A stretch of 64,000 nt of DNA. It comes from Robertmurraya kyonggiensis (lineage in GTDB: Bacteria; Bacillota; Bacilli; Bacillales; Cytobacillaceae). Where the stretch lies: positions 310,001 to 374,000 of the forward strand of contig NZ_SWBM01000001.1 of the NCBI RefSeq assembly GCF_005116465.1, given 5' to 3'. Made by a program: the position numbers and the translations under genes. Under the pieces are notes generated by a model. That model saw nothing but the letters and a program-made list of their open reading frames with translations, had not been told where the DNA came from and ran no database searches. Positions 1 to 9,884 of this stretch are shown here, in pieces. The number at the start of each line of letters is the position of its first letter. Position 1 is the stretch's first letter.

Positions 1-661
1 TATCCAAATGATTTTCCAGGATCCCTACTCGTCTCTTAATCCGAAAAAACGAGTAAGTGATATTATTGCTGAGCCTCTACGAAACTATGAAAAGTTAACG
101 AAGGGCGAAGAGCAAAAGAGAGTTCAAGAATTAATAGAGTTAGTTGGTTTAAGCCCAGAAAGTAGTGTGAAATATCCTCATGAATTCTCTGGTGGGCAAA
201 GGCAAAGGATTGGGATTGCTCGAGCAATTGCACTAAAGCCGAAATTAATTATTGCGGATGAACCAGTTTCTGCGTTGGATGTTTCGGTACAAGCCCAGGT
301 GTTGAACTTCATGCAGGATATTCAAAAGGAATTAGGATTAACCTATTTATTTATAAGTCATGACCTCGGTGTCATCAAGCATATGTGTGATGAAATTGGA
401 ATTATGTATAAAGGAAGATATGTAGAGTCAGGAACGAAGGAAGACATCTTCAATAACCCTCAGCATATTTATACGAAACGTCTCGTTGCAGCGATTCCAG
501 ATATTAATCCAAGGAACCGTAGTCAGCATCTTCAATTTCGTCAAGAAGTCAAAAAAGAATATGAACAGTCATTCAATAAATACTTTGATAGCGAGGGCTT
601 AGCCTATCAATTGCAGCCCGTATCTAACACACATCTAGTGGCTTTGCCTGAGAAAGGTTGA
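1..661 (+). CDS. Oligopeptide ABC transporter ATP-binding protein (OppF/AppF type), 5' partial
   Basis: This gene is open at the left edge of the window (reading frame from base 2), so the Walker A region is missing. It begins at the Q-loop (MIFQDPYSSLNP), followed by the ABC signature FSGGQRQRIGIARA, Walker B LIIADEPVSALD and the switch histidine in FISHDLG. The tail resembles the C-terminal extension of OppF/DppF-type ATPases, which power peptide import at the inner face of the membrane. It is the first visible gene of a four-gene operon running ATPase, permease, permease, lipoprotein; the next gene starts within 6 bases of its stop. Because yjbA follows this operon, it occupies the place of the B. 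subtilis app operon, but the exact substrate cannot be read from sequence. Confidence 0.93.
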   Translation, partial: IQMIFQDPYSSLNPKKRVSDIIAEPLRNYEKLTKGEEQKRVQELIELVGLSPESSVKYPHEFSGGQRQRIGIARAIALKPKLIIADEPVSALDVSVQAQVLNFMQDIQKELGLTYLFISHDLGVIKHMCDEIGIMYKGRYVESGTKEDIFNNPQHIYTKRLVAAIPDINPRNRSQHLQFRQEVKKEYEQSFNKYFDSEGLAYQLQPVSNTHLVALPEKG

Positions 662-666
662 ATGTT

Positions 667-1629
667 ATGTGGAAATTTACTTTACGTCGAATCGTAACCA
701 TGATACCGCAAGTACTTTTACTTAGTATTATTGTTTTTGTTCTAGCAAAAATGATGCCAGGGGATGCCCTAACGGGAATGGTTGACCCGAATGTTGACCC
801 TAACACCATTGCTGAAAAACGTGAGGCCCTTGGATTGAATGATCCATGGTATGAACAATATACAAGATGGCTAGGTGGCGTATTTCAAGGTGATTTAGGA
901 CAATCGATCCATTTTAAAATGCCAGTATCTGAATTAGTATGGCAAAGAATTGTCAATTCATTTTGGCTTTCAGCCTTCACGTTAGTTCTAACTTATTTAA
1001 TTGCCATCCCACTTGGGATCACAAGTGGTCGATATAATGATTCTTGGGCAGACCGTTTAATTACAGGGTACACGTATGTCGGCTTTGCGATGCCAATCTT
1101 TATTTTTGCACTTGTGATGCTTTGGGTATTTGGCTTTTACTTAGACCTTTTCCCAACAGGTGGAAGTATCCAACCAGGCATAGAACCAGGTACGTTTGAA
1201 TACATTATGAGCAAGATTTATCATATGTTATTACCTGCTCTATCGATGGCTCTGATTACAACAGTTTCAACCGTACAATATCTACGAAGTGAGATTGTTG
1301 ATACAAAGCAAAAGGATTTTATACTTACAGCAAGAGCCAAAGGAGCTTCTGAGACAAGAGTTTATAATCGTCATATTTTAAGAAATTCACTGTTACCGAT
1401 TGCTGCTTTTCTCGGATATGAAATTACTGGGTTAATTGGGGGTTCGATATTTATTGAGAACATCTTCAGTTATCCAGGTATGGGGCAATTGTTCTTAAGT
1501 TCTATTAGTCTACGTGATTATAGTGTCGTAACATCTCTTGTGTTGTTATTCGGAATGTTAACGATAATTGGAGGATTGTTATCCGATATCATTTTAAGTC
1601 TTGTTGACCCACGTATTCGTATAAAATAA
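667..1629 (+). CDS. Oligopeptide ABC transporter permease (AppB/DppB type)
   Basis: An integral membrane permease of the binding-protein-dependent type: an N-terminal membrane helix (RRIVTMIPQVLLLSIIVFVL), further hydrophobic segments, and the EAA-loop region near ILTARAKGASETRVYNRHIL that docks on the ATPase. It ends in the family-typical LVDPRIRIK. I place the start at the ATG at 667, because the AAAGG at 653-657 is well spaced from it. An in-frame TTG at 658 overlaps the previous stop and would add three residues. It pairs with the following permease to form the transmembrane channel of the peptide importer. Confidence 0.93.
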   Translation: MWKFTLRRIVTMIPQVLLLSIIVFVLAKMMPGDALTGMVDPNVDPNTIAEKREALGLNDPWYEQYTRWLGGVFQGDLGQSIHFKMPVSELVWQRIVNSFWLSAFTLVLTYLIAIPLGITSGRYNDSWADRLITGYTYVGFAMPIFIFALVMLWVFGFYLDLFPTGGSIQPGIEPGTFEYIMSKIYHMLLPALSMALITTVSTVQYLRSEIVDTKQKDFILTARAKGASETRVYNRHILRNSLLPIAAFLGYEITGLIGGSIFIENIFSYPGMGQLFLSSISLRDYSVVTSLVLLFGMLTIIGGLLSDIILSLVDPRIRIK

Positions 1630-1657
1630 GCATCTGTAAACTGTGAGGTGATTCAAA

Positions 1658-2578
1658 ATGGAAACGAGCAAGATTGAGCTCAGTAATGTTGAAGGCGACA
1701 AGAATCTAAATGCAACGAAAAGTCCATCTGGATGGAAAATTATCGGACGTGAGATTGTACGTGATAAATTAGCTTTATTCTCGTTAATACTGCTAACTGT
1801 CATTATCATTTTAGTATATGGGGTATCCCTATTTCTGAATCAGGAGGAAATTGTAACGGTTGATTTGTTTTCCATTCATGAAAAGCCTTCTGAAACACAT
1901 ATACTGGGTACTGATTACGGCGGACGCGATGTATTTGGACAATTAATTATTGGAACACGTAATTCACTCAGTATCGGCATTTTAGTTACTGTTATGACCG
2001 GAGTTATTGGAATTATTTTCGGATTAGTTGCTGGTTATTTCGGAGGAACTATCGACAATATTCTAATGAGAATTCTCGATTTCTTTATGGTTCTTCCTTT
2101 CTTAATGATTGTAATCGTGTTTGTTGCGATTGTACCGAAGTATAGTATTCTATCATTCTCATTAATCATGACTGCCTTTTTGTGGATGGGGATTGCCCGA
2201 TTGATTCGCTCCAAGGCACTGCAAGAAAAAGAACTAGACTATGTACAAGCATCGAAAACGCTAGGTACTTCAAATTTGAAAATTATGTTCACTCAAGTAC
2301 TGCCAAATTTAAGTTCGTTAATCATCGTTACGATGACATTGAATTTGGCAGCTAATATTGGTCTAGAATCTGGTCTATCTTTCTTAGGTTTTGGATTTCC
2401 AGAGAGTACTCCAAGCTTAGGAACACTAGTATCTTATGCAAGAAATCCGCAAACTTTGGAATTTAGATGGTGGGTTTGGGTACCTGCATCCGTACTTATT
2501 TTAGTATTGATGTTAAGTATAAATAATGTCGGACAAGCATTAAAGCGTGCGACCGACGCAAGACAAAGAAGAGGATAA
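1658..2578 (+). CDS. Oligopeptide ABC transporter permease (AppC/DppC type)
   Basis: The second permease of the importer, 306 residues. A cytoplasmic N-terminal tail precedes the first membrane helix (residues about 38-60), as is usual for OppC-type subunits. The text ILGTDYGGRDVFGQLIIGTR is the conserved OppC/DppC segment after the first helix, and the EAA loop is visible as VQASKTLGTSNLKIMFTQVLPN. A GAGGTG ribosome site precedes the ATG at 1658. The stop lies 16 bases before the lipoprotein start, so translation is probably coupled within one operon. Confidence 0.93.
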   Translation: METSKIELSNVEGDKNLNATKSPSGWKIIGREIVRDKLALFSLILLTVIIILVYGVSLFLNQEEIVTVDLFSIHEKPSETHILGTDYGGRDVFGQLIIGTRNSLSIGILVTVMTGVIGIIFGLVAGYFGGTIDNILMRILDFFMVLPFLMIVIVFVAIVPKYSILSFSLIMTAFLWMGIARLIRSKALQEKELDYVQASKTLGTSNLKIMFTQVLPNLSSLIIVTMTLNLAANIGLESGLSFLGFGFPESTPSLGTLVSYARNPQTLEFRWWVWVPASVLILVLMLSINNVGQALKRATDARQRRG

Positions 2579-2594
2579 AGGGGAGGCAATTACA

Positions 2595-4478
2595 ATGAAG
2601 AAGGCAAAATTCAGTAAGCTTCTGTTAGCTGTAATGCTAGTATTTTTACTAGTATTAACTGCTTGTACAGGTGGCGACAAGGAAACTTCCAAAGAGTCCG
2701 ACGGCGCTGACAAGAAGACAGAAGAAAAAGAAGATGGGTTATTTTCTGTCGATGATTTTAAGCAAGTTAAGACTAATGAAGGGGAAGCTATCGAAGGTGG
2801 TAATTTAAACTTCGGTTTAGTTTCAGATACTGCATTTGAAGGAACTCTTAACTGGAACTTCTATTCAGGGGACCCTGATGCGCAAATCCTTACTTGGTTT
2901 GACGAAGGGTTATTAACATGGGATGAAAACTATGTTTATACAAATGATGGTGCTGCAACTTATGAGCCACAAGAAGCAGTTTCAGAAGCAGTCCTTGCTA
3001 CTTTACCTGCAGACCAAGCTACTGAAGTAGCTGAAAATGGTGTAACAATTAAGTTCCAAATTAAAGACAATGTTAACTGGCACGATGGAGAGCCCGTTAC
3101 AGCTGAAGACTGGGCCTTTGCTCACGAAGTAATTGCTAATAAAGATTATGATGGTCCACGTTATGGTTCTGATTTCACAAACATCGTTGGTGCGGAAGCA
3201 TACCACAATGGGGAAGCAGACAAAATCTCTGGTATCGAAGTATTAGATGATAAAACATTACAAATCACTTATATCCAATCTACTCCATCTCTTGTAACTG
3301 GAAGTATCTGGTCTTACCCACTAGCAAAGCATATCTTTGGCGATATGGCAGTAGCGGATATTTCTTCTTCTCCAGAAGTACGTGAAAAGCCGATTGGTTT
3401 TGGTCCTTTCATCGTAGATAGTATCACTCCAGGTGAAGCAGTAGTTTTAAAGAAGAACCCAGACTACTGGCGCGGAGAACCAAAACTTGACTCTGTAACA
3501 ATCAAAGTTATCAATCCTAACGTAGTAGTACAATCATTGGAAAAAGGCGAAGTTGACTTAATTAGTTCATTTAACGTTGACCAGTATCCAGATAACGCAG
3601 ATATGGCTAACGTTGAATATTTAGGTAAAGTTGACCGTGCATACACTTATATTGGATTTAAATTAGGTACATGGGATAAAGAAGCTGGCGTAGTTAAACC
3701 AAATCCAGATGCGAAAATGGCTGATGTAAATTTACGTAAAGCTATGTGGCATGCTGTTGATAATGATGCAGTAGGTAATGAATTCTATCATGGTCTTCGT
3801 TGGAATGCGACTACATTAGTTCCGCCTTCACACCCTGAATTCCATGATGATACAAATCCTGGATTAACATATGATCCGGAAAAAGCGAAGCAATTATTAG
3901 ACGAAGCTGGATACAAAGATGTTGATGGTGATGGTGTCCGTGAAGATAAAAATGGTGAACCATTAGTTATTAACTTTGCTTCTATGTCTGGTGGGGACAC
4001 TGCTGAACCACTAGCACAATACTATATCCAATCTTGGGCTGCTGTAGGATTAAAAGTTGAATTATTAGATGGCCGTTTACAAGAATTCAACTCTTTCTAT
4101 GAGAGAGTAGGACAAAACGGTGATGATGATCCAGCAATCGACATCTACCAAGGTGCTTGGGGTGTAGGTATTGACGTAGACCCTCGTGGATTATATGGCC
4201 GTGATGCAATTTACAACTTCTCTCGTTATGCAAGTGATAAAAACGATGAGTTAATGGCTAAAGGTGTTTCTAAGGAAGCATTCGATGTAGAATACCGTAA
4301 AGAAGTTTACAAAGAATGGCAACAATTTATGGTTGATGAAGTACCAGTTTTCCCAACATTATATCGTTCAATTATCGTACCGGTTAACAACCGTGTTCTT
4401 AACTACTCAATTGAAGAAGGTTGGGCTAACTTACACGAACTTGCTTTAACACAAGAGGAAGCTCTTAAAGCAGAATAA
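2595..4478 (+). CDS. Oligopeptide-binding lipoprotein (SBP family 5, AppA-like)
   Basis: An extracellular substrate-binding lipoprotein of 627 residues. The signal peptide starts MKKAKFSKLLLAVMLVFLLV and ends in the lipobox LTAC, so the mature protein is lipid-anchored at that cysteine. The body is a family 5 solute-binding protein, with the typical text VNWHDGEPVTAEDWAFA and a C-terminal lobe (YKEWQQFMVDEVPVFPTLYR). The start chosen is the ATG at 2595, preceded by GGGGAGG; a longer reading frame begins at 2547 but would destroy the signal peptide. At 627 residues it is longer than OppA proteins (about 550), like AppA. It closes the operon and is followed by a terminator. Confidence 0.94.
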   Translation: MKKAKFSKLLLAVMLVFLLVLTACTGGDKETSKESDGADKKTEEKEDGLFSVDDFKQVKTNEGEAIEGGNLNFGLVSDTAFEGTLNWNFYSGDPDAQILTWFDEGLLTWDENYVYTNDGAATYEPQEAVSEAVLATLPADQATEVAENGVTIKFQIKDNVNWHDGEPVTAEDWAFAHEVIANKDYDGPRYGSDFTNIVGAEAYHNGEADKISGIEVLDDKTLQITYIQSTPSLVTGSIWSYPLAKHIFGDMAVADISSSPEVREKPIGFGPFIVDSITPGEAVVLKKNPDYWRGEPKLDSVTIKVINPNVVVQSLEKGEVDLISSFNVDQYPDNADMANVEYLGKVDRAYTYIGFKLGTWDKEAGVVKPNPDAKMADVNLRKAMWHAVDNDAVGNEFYHGLRWNATTLVPPSHPEFHDDTNPGLTYDPEKAKQLLDEAGYKDVDGDGVREDKNGEPLVINFASMSGGDTAEPLAQYYIQSWAAVGLKVELLDGRLQEFNSFYERVGQNGDDDPAIDIYQGAWGVGIDVDPRGLYGRDAIYNFSRYASDKNDELMAKGVSKEAFDVEYRKEVYKEWQQFMVDEVPVFPTLYRSIIVPVNNRVLNYSIEEGWANLHELALTQEEALKAE

Positions 4479-4489
4479 CTATGATGAAG

Positions 4490-4520
4490 AAAGAGGCTCG
4501 CACTCGTGCGGGTCTCTTTT
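4490..4520 (+). terminator. Rho-independent terminator of the first peptide transporter operon
   Basis: The arms AAAGAGGCTCGCAC and GTGCGGGTCTCTTT form a hairpin with two mismatched or wobble pairs, followed by T residues, 12 bases after the lipoprotein stop. Confidence 0.85.
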
Positions 4521-4645
4521 GTGTAGAAAAAGCATTTTTATGCCTAATGAGGAGAAAATGGCTTAAGGTGGTATTTTTGGGAATAAATTAGCGTTACACT
4601 GCCCATACTTAGTGACAAAGAGTTAATGAAGTGAGGGGTAGTGTC

Positions 4646-5392
4646 ATGTTATATCTTCATGATGTATGGGTGAATTGGTTTGAAGGAGAAGAAAATGGAT
4701 ACAATGTATGTCACTTTCATGAATGGCGCAAGGACGACGGCGTTGAACTACTTGACCAAGTACCGCTAGTGAAAATAAACTCTCCATTATTCAATTACAT
4801 AGAAAACGATTTATCTGAGTTGCCGCAGCAATTGTTGGATGATATTTATCAGAAAGCGTACTTGCGAAAAAATCATGAACGCATTCAGCTCGATTATTGC
4901 TTTATAGTAACAGACGGTGCTGGCATATTAGTAGTGGATACCATTGGTTATAACATTCCTATTCGAAAAAGTAGACTGATTCCAAGACAAGAGCAATTGG
5001 TATATGAAATGATTGAAAATCATGAGCCTGTTGACTACCAATTCAATGATGGTACGTCTCTTAAACAATTTCACATTTTATCTCCATCACCAGAATTGAT
5101 GAGCGGACTAACCCGAAAGGAAAGGCAGTTAAAGCAATTATTGTTTATGGCCCTGGATCAACTTCGTGCATGTGATAATGTCGCTGAAATTCGTTACTGG
5201 CTAACAGAATGGAGTCCAGAACGTTACGGGGAAATTCAGGATTTAGAATTAGATGCAGCTTGGAATGAATTATTTGAGGAAACACAATACAGTTGGTCAA
5301 GTAAGCATGAACTTTTTTGTGAAAATATCATTAAAGGACAACCCTTTTTTGAAAAGCTATGGGAAATGGAGCATGGCCCGAAGGTAAATTAA
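4646..5392 (+). CDS. yjbA: UPF0736 family protein YjbA
   Basis: A soluble protein of 248 residues, beginning [20 protein letters not shown], which I recognise as the YjbA family (UPF0736, DUF3603) found between the app and trpS genes in B. subtilis. Length and neighbourhood agree. Its biochemical function is not known. I use the ATG at 4646, which has GAGGGG seven bases upstream; a GTG at 4631 would overlap that ribosome site. It is a single-gene unit with its own terminator, convergent with trpS. Confidence 0.87.
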   Translation: MLYLHDVWVNWFEGEENGYNVCHFHEWRKDDGVELLDQVPLVKINSPLFNYIENDLSELPQQLLDDIYQKAYLRKNHERIQLDYCFIVTDGAGILVVDTIGYNIPIRKSRLIPRQEQLVYEMIENHEPVDYQFNDGTSLKQFHILSPSPELMSGLTRKERQLKQLLFMALDQLRACDNVAEIRYWLTEWSPERYGEIQDLELDAAWNELFEETQYSWSSKHELFCENIIKGQPFFEKLWEMEHGPKVN

Positions 5393-5440
5393 GTAGGGAT
5401 GTTGGTTAGATTGATGAATGCTCCGATAAGTACAATCAAA

Positions 5441-5475
5441 GAAGTCCAATTCAATCGAGAATTGGACTTCTTTTT
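5441..5475. terminator. Terminator between convergent yjbA and trpS
   Basis: A perfect 12-bp stem GAAGTCCAATTC / GAATTGGACTTC with a 6-base loop and a T-run on the plus side. It clearly serves yjbA; the minus side has only a weak T-tract, so it may also serve trpS. Confidence 0.88.
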
Positions 5476-5489
5476 ACGTATATTAAAAA

Positions 5490-6491
<1,002 letters not shown>

Positions 6492-6533
6492 CTATTTCTC
6501 AATTCATAAATTATACCATTTTTATAGGGAAAT

Positions 6534-6893
6534 TTAAAATGAATAGATGTACAAAGCTAAAAGCATAACAACCGTTACCAAGATGCCATTTAATAGGAAA
6601 GGTAATACATTAAAGGAAATCATTTCGGATGGAGGAGTCATTTCTTCTATCTCAGATTTCTTCACGTTCTTACCTGCAAAGACTTGGCGGAACGATTTCG
6701 TTACCGCATCAAAAAAACCGCTTCTAATAGTAAAAAATAGTAATGAAACTAAAATGAATAAGCTCCCAATATAAAAAGAAATATTAATATAGTGGAGCAA
6801 AGTAATCTCCTTATTATAGAGAAAGGAAAGGAGGAATACAGCCGCTTGAGATGACAGAAATAATAGAATAGTTTTAATTATTTGTTTTTTCAA
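6534..6893 (-). CDS. DUF3899 family membrane protein
   Basis: A 119-residue protein with three strong hydrophobic segments (residues about 6-24, 35-56 and 96-117) and a charged loop between the second and third. I recognise it as a DUF3899 protein. No function is established for the family. It lies 54 bases upstream of trpS on the same strand and is divergent from oppA, so it may be co-transcribed with trpS. Confidence 0.75.
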   Translation of the reverse strand: MKKQIIKTILLFLSSQAAVFLLSFLYNKEITLLHYINISFYIGSLFILVSLLFFTIRSGFFDAVTKSFRQVFAGKNVKKSEIEEMTPPSEMISFNVLPFLLNGILVTVVMLLALYIYSF

Positions 6894-6997
6894 AATATCA
6901 ACTCCATGAAAAATGTTGTTTATAAAATAACATTATACAGGAATATATTAGTTGAAACATCTGTATTTATCCTTTGAAAACATCGACTTTACAGCTT

Positions 6998-7013
6998 TTT
7001 ACAAAATTGTAAA
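6998..7013. promoter_or_regulatory. Perfect inverted repeat upstream of the oppA promoter
   Basis: TTTACAA-AA-TTGTAAA is a 7-bp perfect dyad placed 49 bases upstream of the oppA -35 box, in the divergent region with the DUF3899 gene. Its size and position suit a transcription-factor operator, but I do not recognise the regulator. Confidence 0.35.
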
Positions 7014-7062
7014 GATTAAATTACTAATATTTCTGTAAAATAAAATTTTTTCAAGAAAACAA

Positions 7063-7090
7063 TTTACAAAGAAAATATTATCTGTATAAT
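7063..7090 (+). promoter_or_regulatory. Probable sigma-A promoter of oppA
   Basis: TTTACA at 7063-7068 and TATAAT at 7085-7090 are separated by 16 bases and lie 49 bases upstream of the oppA start. The -10 box is perfect and the -35 box has one mismatch. Confidence 0.7.
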
Positions 7091-7138
7091 AGTCATTGTA
7101 ACCATTTTTCAGAAAATATAAAAAGGGGAGGTATACTA

Positions 7139-8824
7139 GTGAAAAAGTCGAAATATTTTCTACTTTTATCTTTAATGCTAGTAATCAGTTCATTCTTAGC
7201 TGCTTGTGGTGGCGGAGATGATGCTGGTAAAGACAAAGAAGGTGCTGATAAGACAGCAGCTGTACAAGAACTTAAAATGTTAGAGTCTACTGCAATTCCA
7301 TCAATGGATAGCGTAATGGCTCAAGATACTGTAAGTTTTACAACATTAAACAACGTTAACGAAGGTTTATATCGCCTTGATCCAAACCAAGAAGTTGTTG
7401 AAGGTGTGGCAGATGGCGAACCTACAATTAGCGAAGATGGAACAGTTTACACTTTTAAATTAAAGGATGCTAAATGGTCTAACGGCGAGCCTGTTACAGC
7501 GAACGATTTCGTTTACGCTTGGCAACGTGCAATTGACCCAGAAAACGCATCTCCATACGGTCCATACATGATGGATGGTAAAATCAAAGGTGCAGCTGAA
7601 ATTACTGCTGCTGCAGCAGAAAAGAAAGAATACGACCTTAACACTTTAGGTGTTAAAGCTGTCGACGATAAGACTCTTGAAGTTACATTAGAAAGACCTA
7701 TTCCTTATTTCAAATCTTTAATGGCGTTCCCAACGTTCTATCCACAAAACCAAAAGTTTGTTGAAGAACAAGGCGAGAACTTTGGCCTAAAGGCTGAAAA
7801 TGTATTATACAATGGTCCTTTCGTTCTAACTGAATGGGATGGAAGCACTGATGAAGAATGGGTATATGCTAAAAATACAGAATATTGGGATGCAGACACT
7901 GTTAAGCTAGAAAAGCTTACATGGAACGTTCTAAAAGAATCTCAAGCTGCAGCAAACGCATTTGAAACAGGTGAAGTTGATATCACTGGTAAGCTTTCAT
8001 CTGACGTAGTTCCTCAATATACAGGTGACGAAAGATTACTTAACTGGTTAGAGCCAACAATCTTCTGGTTGAAAATGAACCAAAAGAATAACCCTGCATT
8101 GAAAAATGTAAATATTCGTAAAGCAATTGCACAAGCAATTAACAAGCAAGATTTCGTAGATGGTGTATTAGCTAACGGTTCAATCGTTGCTAACTATGCT
8201 GTACCAAACGAATTTGTTAAGAATGAAGAAACTGGTGAAGATTTCCGCGCAATCAACGGAAACGAGTTATTACCATACAATGTTGACGAAGCGAAAAAGG
8301 CTTGGGAAGCTGGATTAGCTGAACTAGGCACAGATACTGTTGAAGTTAGATACTTAGGTGATGACACTGAGAGTGCTAAGAAAGCAGCAGAATATGTTAA
8401 GAACCAATTAGAAACAAATCTTCCTGGAATTAAAGTAACAGTTGAAAGTGTACCATTTAGCGTACGTCTTGACCGTGAAAATGCACAGGATTACGATCTA
8501 CAGATGGCTGGTTGGGGACCTGACTATTTAGACCCAATGACATTCTCTGATCTTTGGTTAACTGGTGGCGGAAATAACAAGATGGACTACTCTAACGAGA
8601 AGTATGACCAACTTGTAAAAGAAGCTCAAACAACTTTAGCTCAATCTCCAGTTGAGCGCTATGAAGCACTTGCTGAAGCTGAAAGAATTCTAATTGAAGA
8701 AGATGCAGCGATTGCTCCTTTATATCAACGTTCTTCTAACTTACTTGTAAGTGAAAAAGTTGAAAACTTTACTTACCACTTAGTAGGACCTGAATACAGC
8801 TTTAAGTGGACTTCTGTAAAATAA
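7139..8824 (+). CDS. oppA: Oligopeptide-binding lipoprotein OppA
   Basis: The substrate receptor of the Opp importer, 561 residues, lipid-anchored on the outer face of the membrane. The signal peptide starts MKKSKYFLLLSLMLVISSF and the lipobox LAAC places the modified cysteine at residue 23. Family 5 binding-protein features include WSNGEPVTANDFVYAWQRAI. The start is a GTG with a strong AAAGGGGAGG site 7 bases upstream. In Bacillus the Opp system imports nutritional peptides and the competence and sporulation pheromones of the Phr family. It is separated from oppB by a strong hairpin, which would favour higher expression of the binding protein. Confidence 0.95.
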   Translation: MKKSKYFLLLSLMLVISSFLAACGGGDDAGKDKEGADKTAAVQELKMLESTAIPSMDSVMAQDTVSFTTLNNVNEGLYRLDPNQEVVEGVADGEPTISEDGTVYTFKLKDAKWSNGEPVTANDFVYAWQRAIDPENASPYGPYMMDGKIKGAAEITAAAAEKKEYDLNTLGVKAVDDKTLEVTLERPIPYFKSLMAFPTFYPQNQKFVEEQGENFGLKAENVLYNGPFVLTEWDGSTDEEWVYAKNTEYWDADTVKLEKLTWNVLKESQAAANAFETGEVDITGKLSSDVVPQYTGDERLLNWLEPTIFWLKMNQKNNPALKNVNIRKAIAQAINKQDFVDGVLANGSIVANYAVPNEFVKNEETGEDFRAINGNELLPYNVDEAKKAWEAGLAELGTDTVEVRYLGDDTESAKKAAEYVKNQLETNLPGIKVTVESVPFSVRLDRENAQDYDLQMAGWGPDYLDPMTFSDLWLTGGGNNKMDYSNEKYDQLVKEAQTTLAQSPVERYEALAEAERILIEEDAAIAPLYQRSSNLLVSEKVENFTYHLVGPEYSFKWTSVK

Positions 8825-8855
8825 TACTTGTTTCATTACAATGATAGACGTTGTA

Positions 8856-8894
8856 AAAAGAGAGTATATTGTTCATGACAATATACTCTCTTTT
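8856..8894 (+). terminator. Strong intra-operon hairpin between oppA and oppB
   Basis: The arms AAAAGAGAGTATATTGT and ACAATATACTCTCTTTT form a perfect 17-bp stem with a 5-base loop. The Ts are mostly within the stem. It is probably a partial terminator or an mRNA 3'-end stabiliser that makes oppA transcripts more abundant than oppBCDF. Confidence 0.75.
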
Positions 8895-8954
8895 CCCTTT
8901 GTGAGAGAACTATCAAACTTTTTAGAGATTTTGAAATATTAGGGGGTGCAAAAG

Positions 8955-9884
8955 ATGGCAAAATATTTGACTCAGCGTTTCGTTTACATGGTCATAACTC
9001 TATTTCTAATTGCCTCGTTAACATTTTTCCTCATGAAAATTATTCCAGGTACGCCATTTTCGAATGCGAGTAAATTATCAGAAGCACAACTGAGCATTAT
9101 GATAGATAAATACGGTCTGGATGAACCAGTACCTGTACAATATGCCAACTATTTGTTGAACTTATTAAAAGGTGATTTAGGTGTTTCGTTCCAATTTAAT
9201 AATGTGGGAGTAACAGACATTATCGTAAACAGTATGGGGCCATCAGCAACACTTGGAGCCCTAGCGATTCTTTTTGGAACTTTCTTTGGAATTATTTTAG
9301 GAGTAATATCCGCATTAAAACAAAATACATGGGTGGACTATTCTTCAACGTTTATTGCCGTTTTAGGTAAGTCAATTCCATCTTTCGTTTTTGCTGGATT
9401 GCTTCAATATTATGTTGGGGTAAAACTTGGCTGGTTCCCAGTTGCGTTCTGGCGTGGTCCAGAATACATGGTATTACCAACCATTGCGTTAGCAATGTTC
9501 CCACTTGCAACAGCTTCTCGTTTTGTAAGAACGGAAATGATTGAAGTAATGGAGTCCGATTATATTACCCTAGCAAAAGCAAAGGGTGCAAGCTGGTTTG
9601 AGATTGCGTTCAAGCATGCATTAAGAAACGCACTTATTCCTGTTGTTACGGTATTAGGACCATTAGTAGTTAGCTTGATGACTGGTTCGTTGGTTATTGA
9701 AAAAATCTTCGGTATTCCAGGAATCGGGGAGCAATTCGTTAAATCAATTACGATAAATGATTATCCTGTAATTATGGGTACTACGCTTTTATTTGCCGCT
9801 TTGTTTGTAGTAGTTATTTTGATCGTCGATCTGCTATATGGAGTCATTGATCCACGAATTCGTTTAGCGGGAGGGAAAAAATGA
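8955..9884 (+). CDS. oppB: Oligopeptide ABC transporter permease OppB
   Basis: A 309-residue inner-membrane permease, starting MAKYLTQRFVYMVITLFLIA, close in form to B. subtilis OppB (RRLVYMIITLF). The EAA loop is near LAKAKGASWFEIAFKHALRN and the tail is the family-typical GVIDPRIRL. I use the ATG at 8955 with AGGGGGTG six bases upstream; a GTG at 8946 lies inside that site. Its last codon overlaps oppC (ATGA), indicating coupled translation. Confidence 0.95.
   Translation: MAKYLTQRFVYMVITLFLIASLTFFLMKIIPGTPFSNASKLSEAQLSIMIDKYGLDEPVPVQYANYLLNLLKGDLGVSFQFNNVGVTDIIVNSMGPSATLGALAILFGTFFGIILGVISALKQNTWVDYSSTFIAVLGKSIPSFVFAGLLQYYVGVKLGWFPVAFWRGPEYMVLPTIALAMFPLATASRFVRTEMIEVMESDYITLAKAKGASWFEIAFKHALRNALIPVVTVLGPLVVSLMTGSLVIEKIFGIPGIGEQFVKSITINDYPVIMGTTLLFAALFVVVILIVDLLYGVIDPRIRLAGGKK

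Noticed and set aside
2547-2594. Longer start for the first binding lipoprotein
   Set aside because: It would put 16 charged residues before the signal peptide and overlaps the permease gene; GGGGAGG precedes the ATG at 2595.
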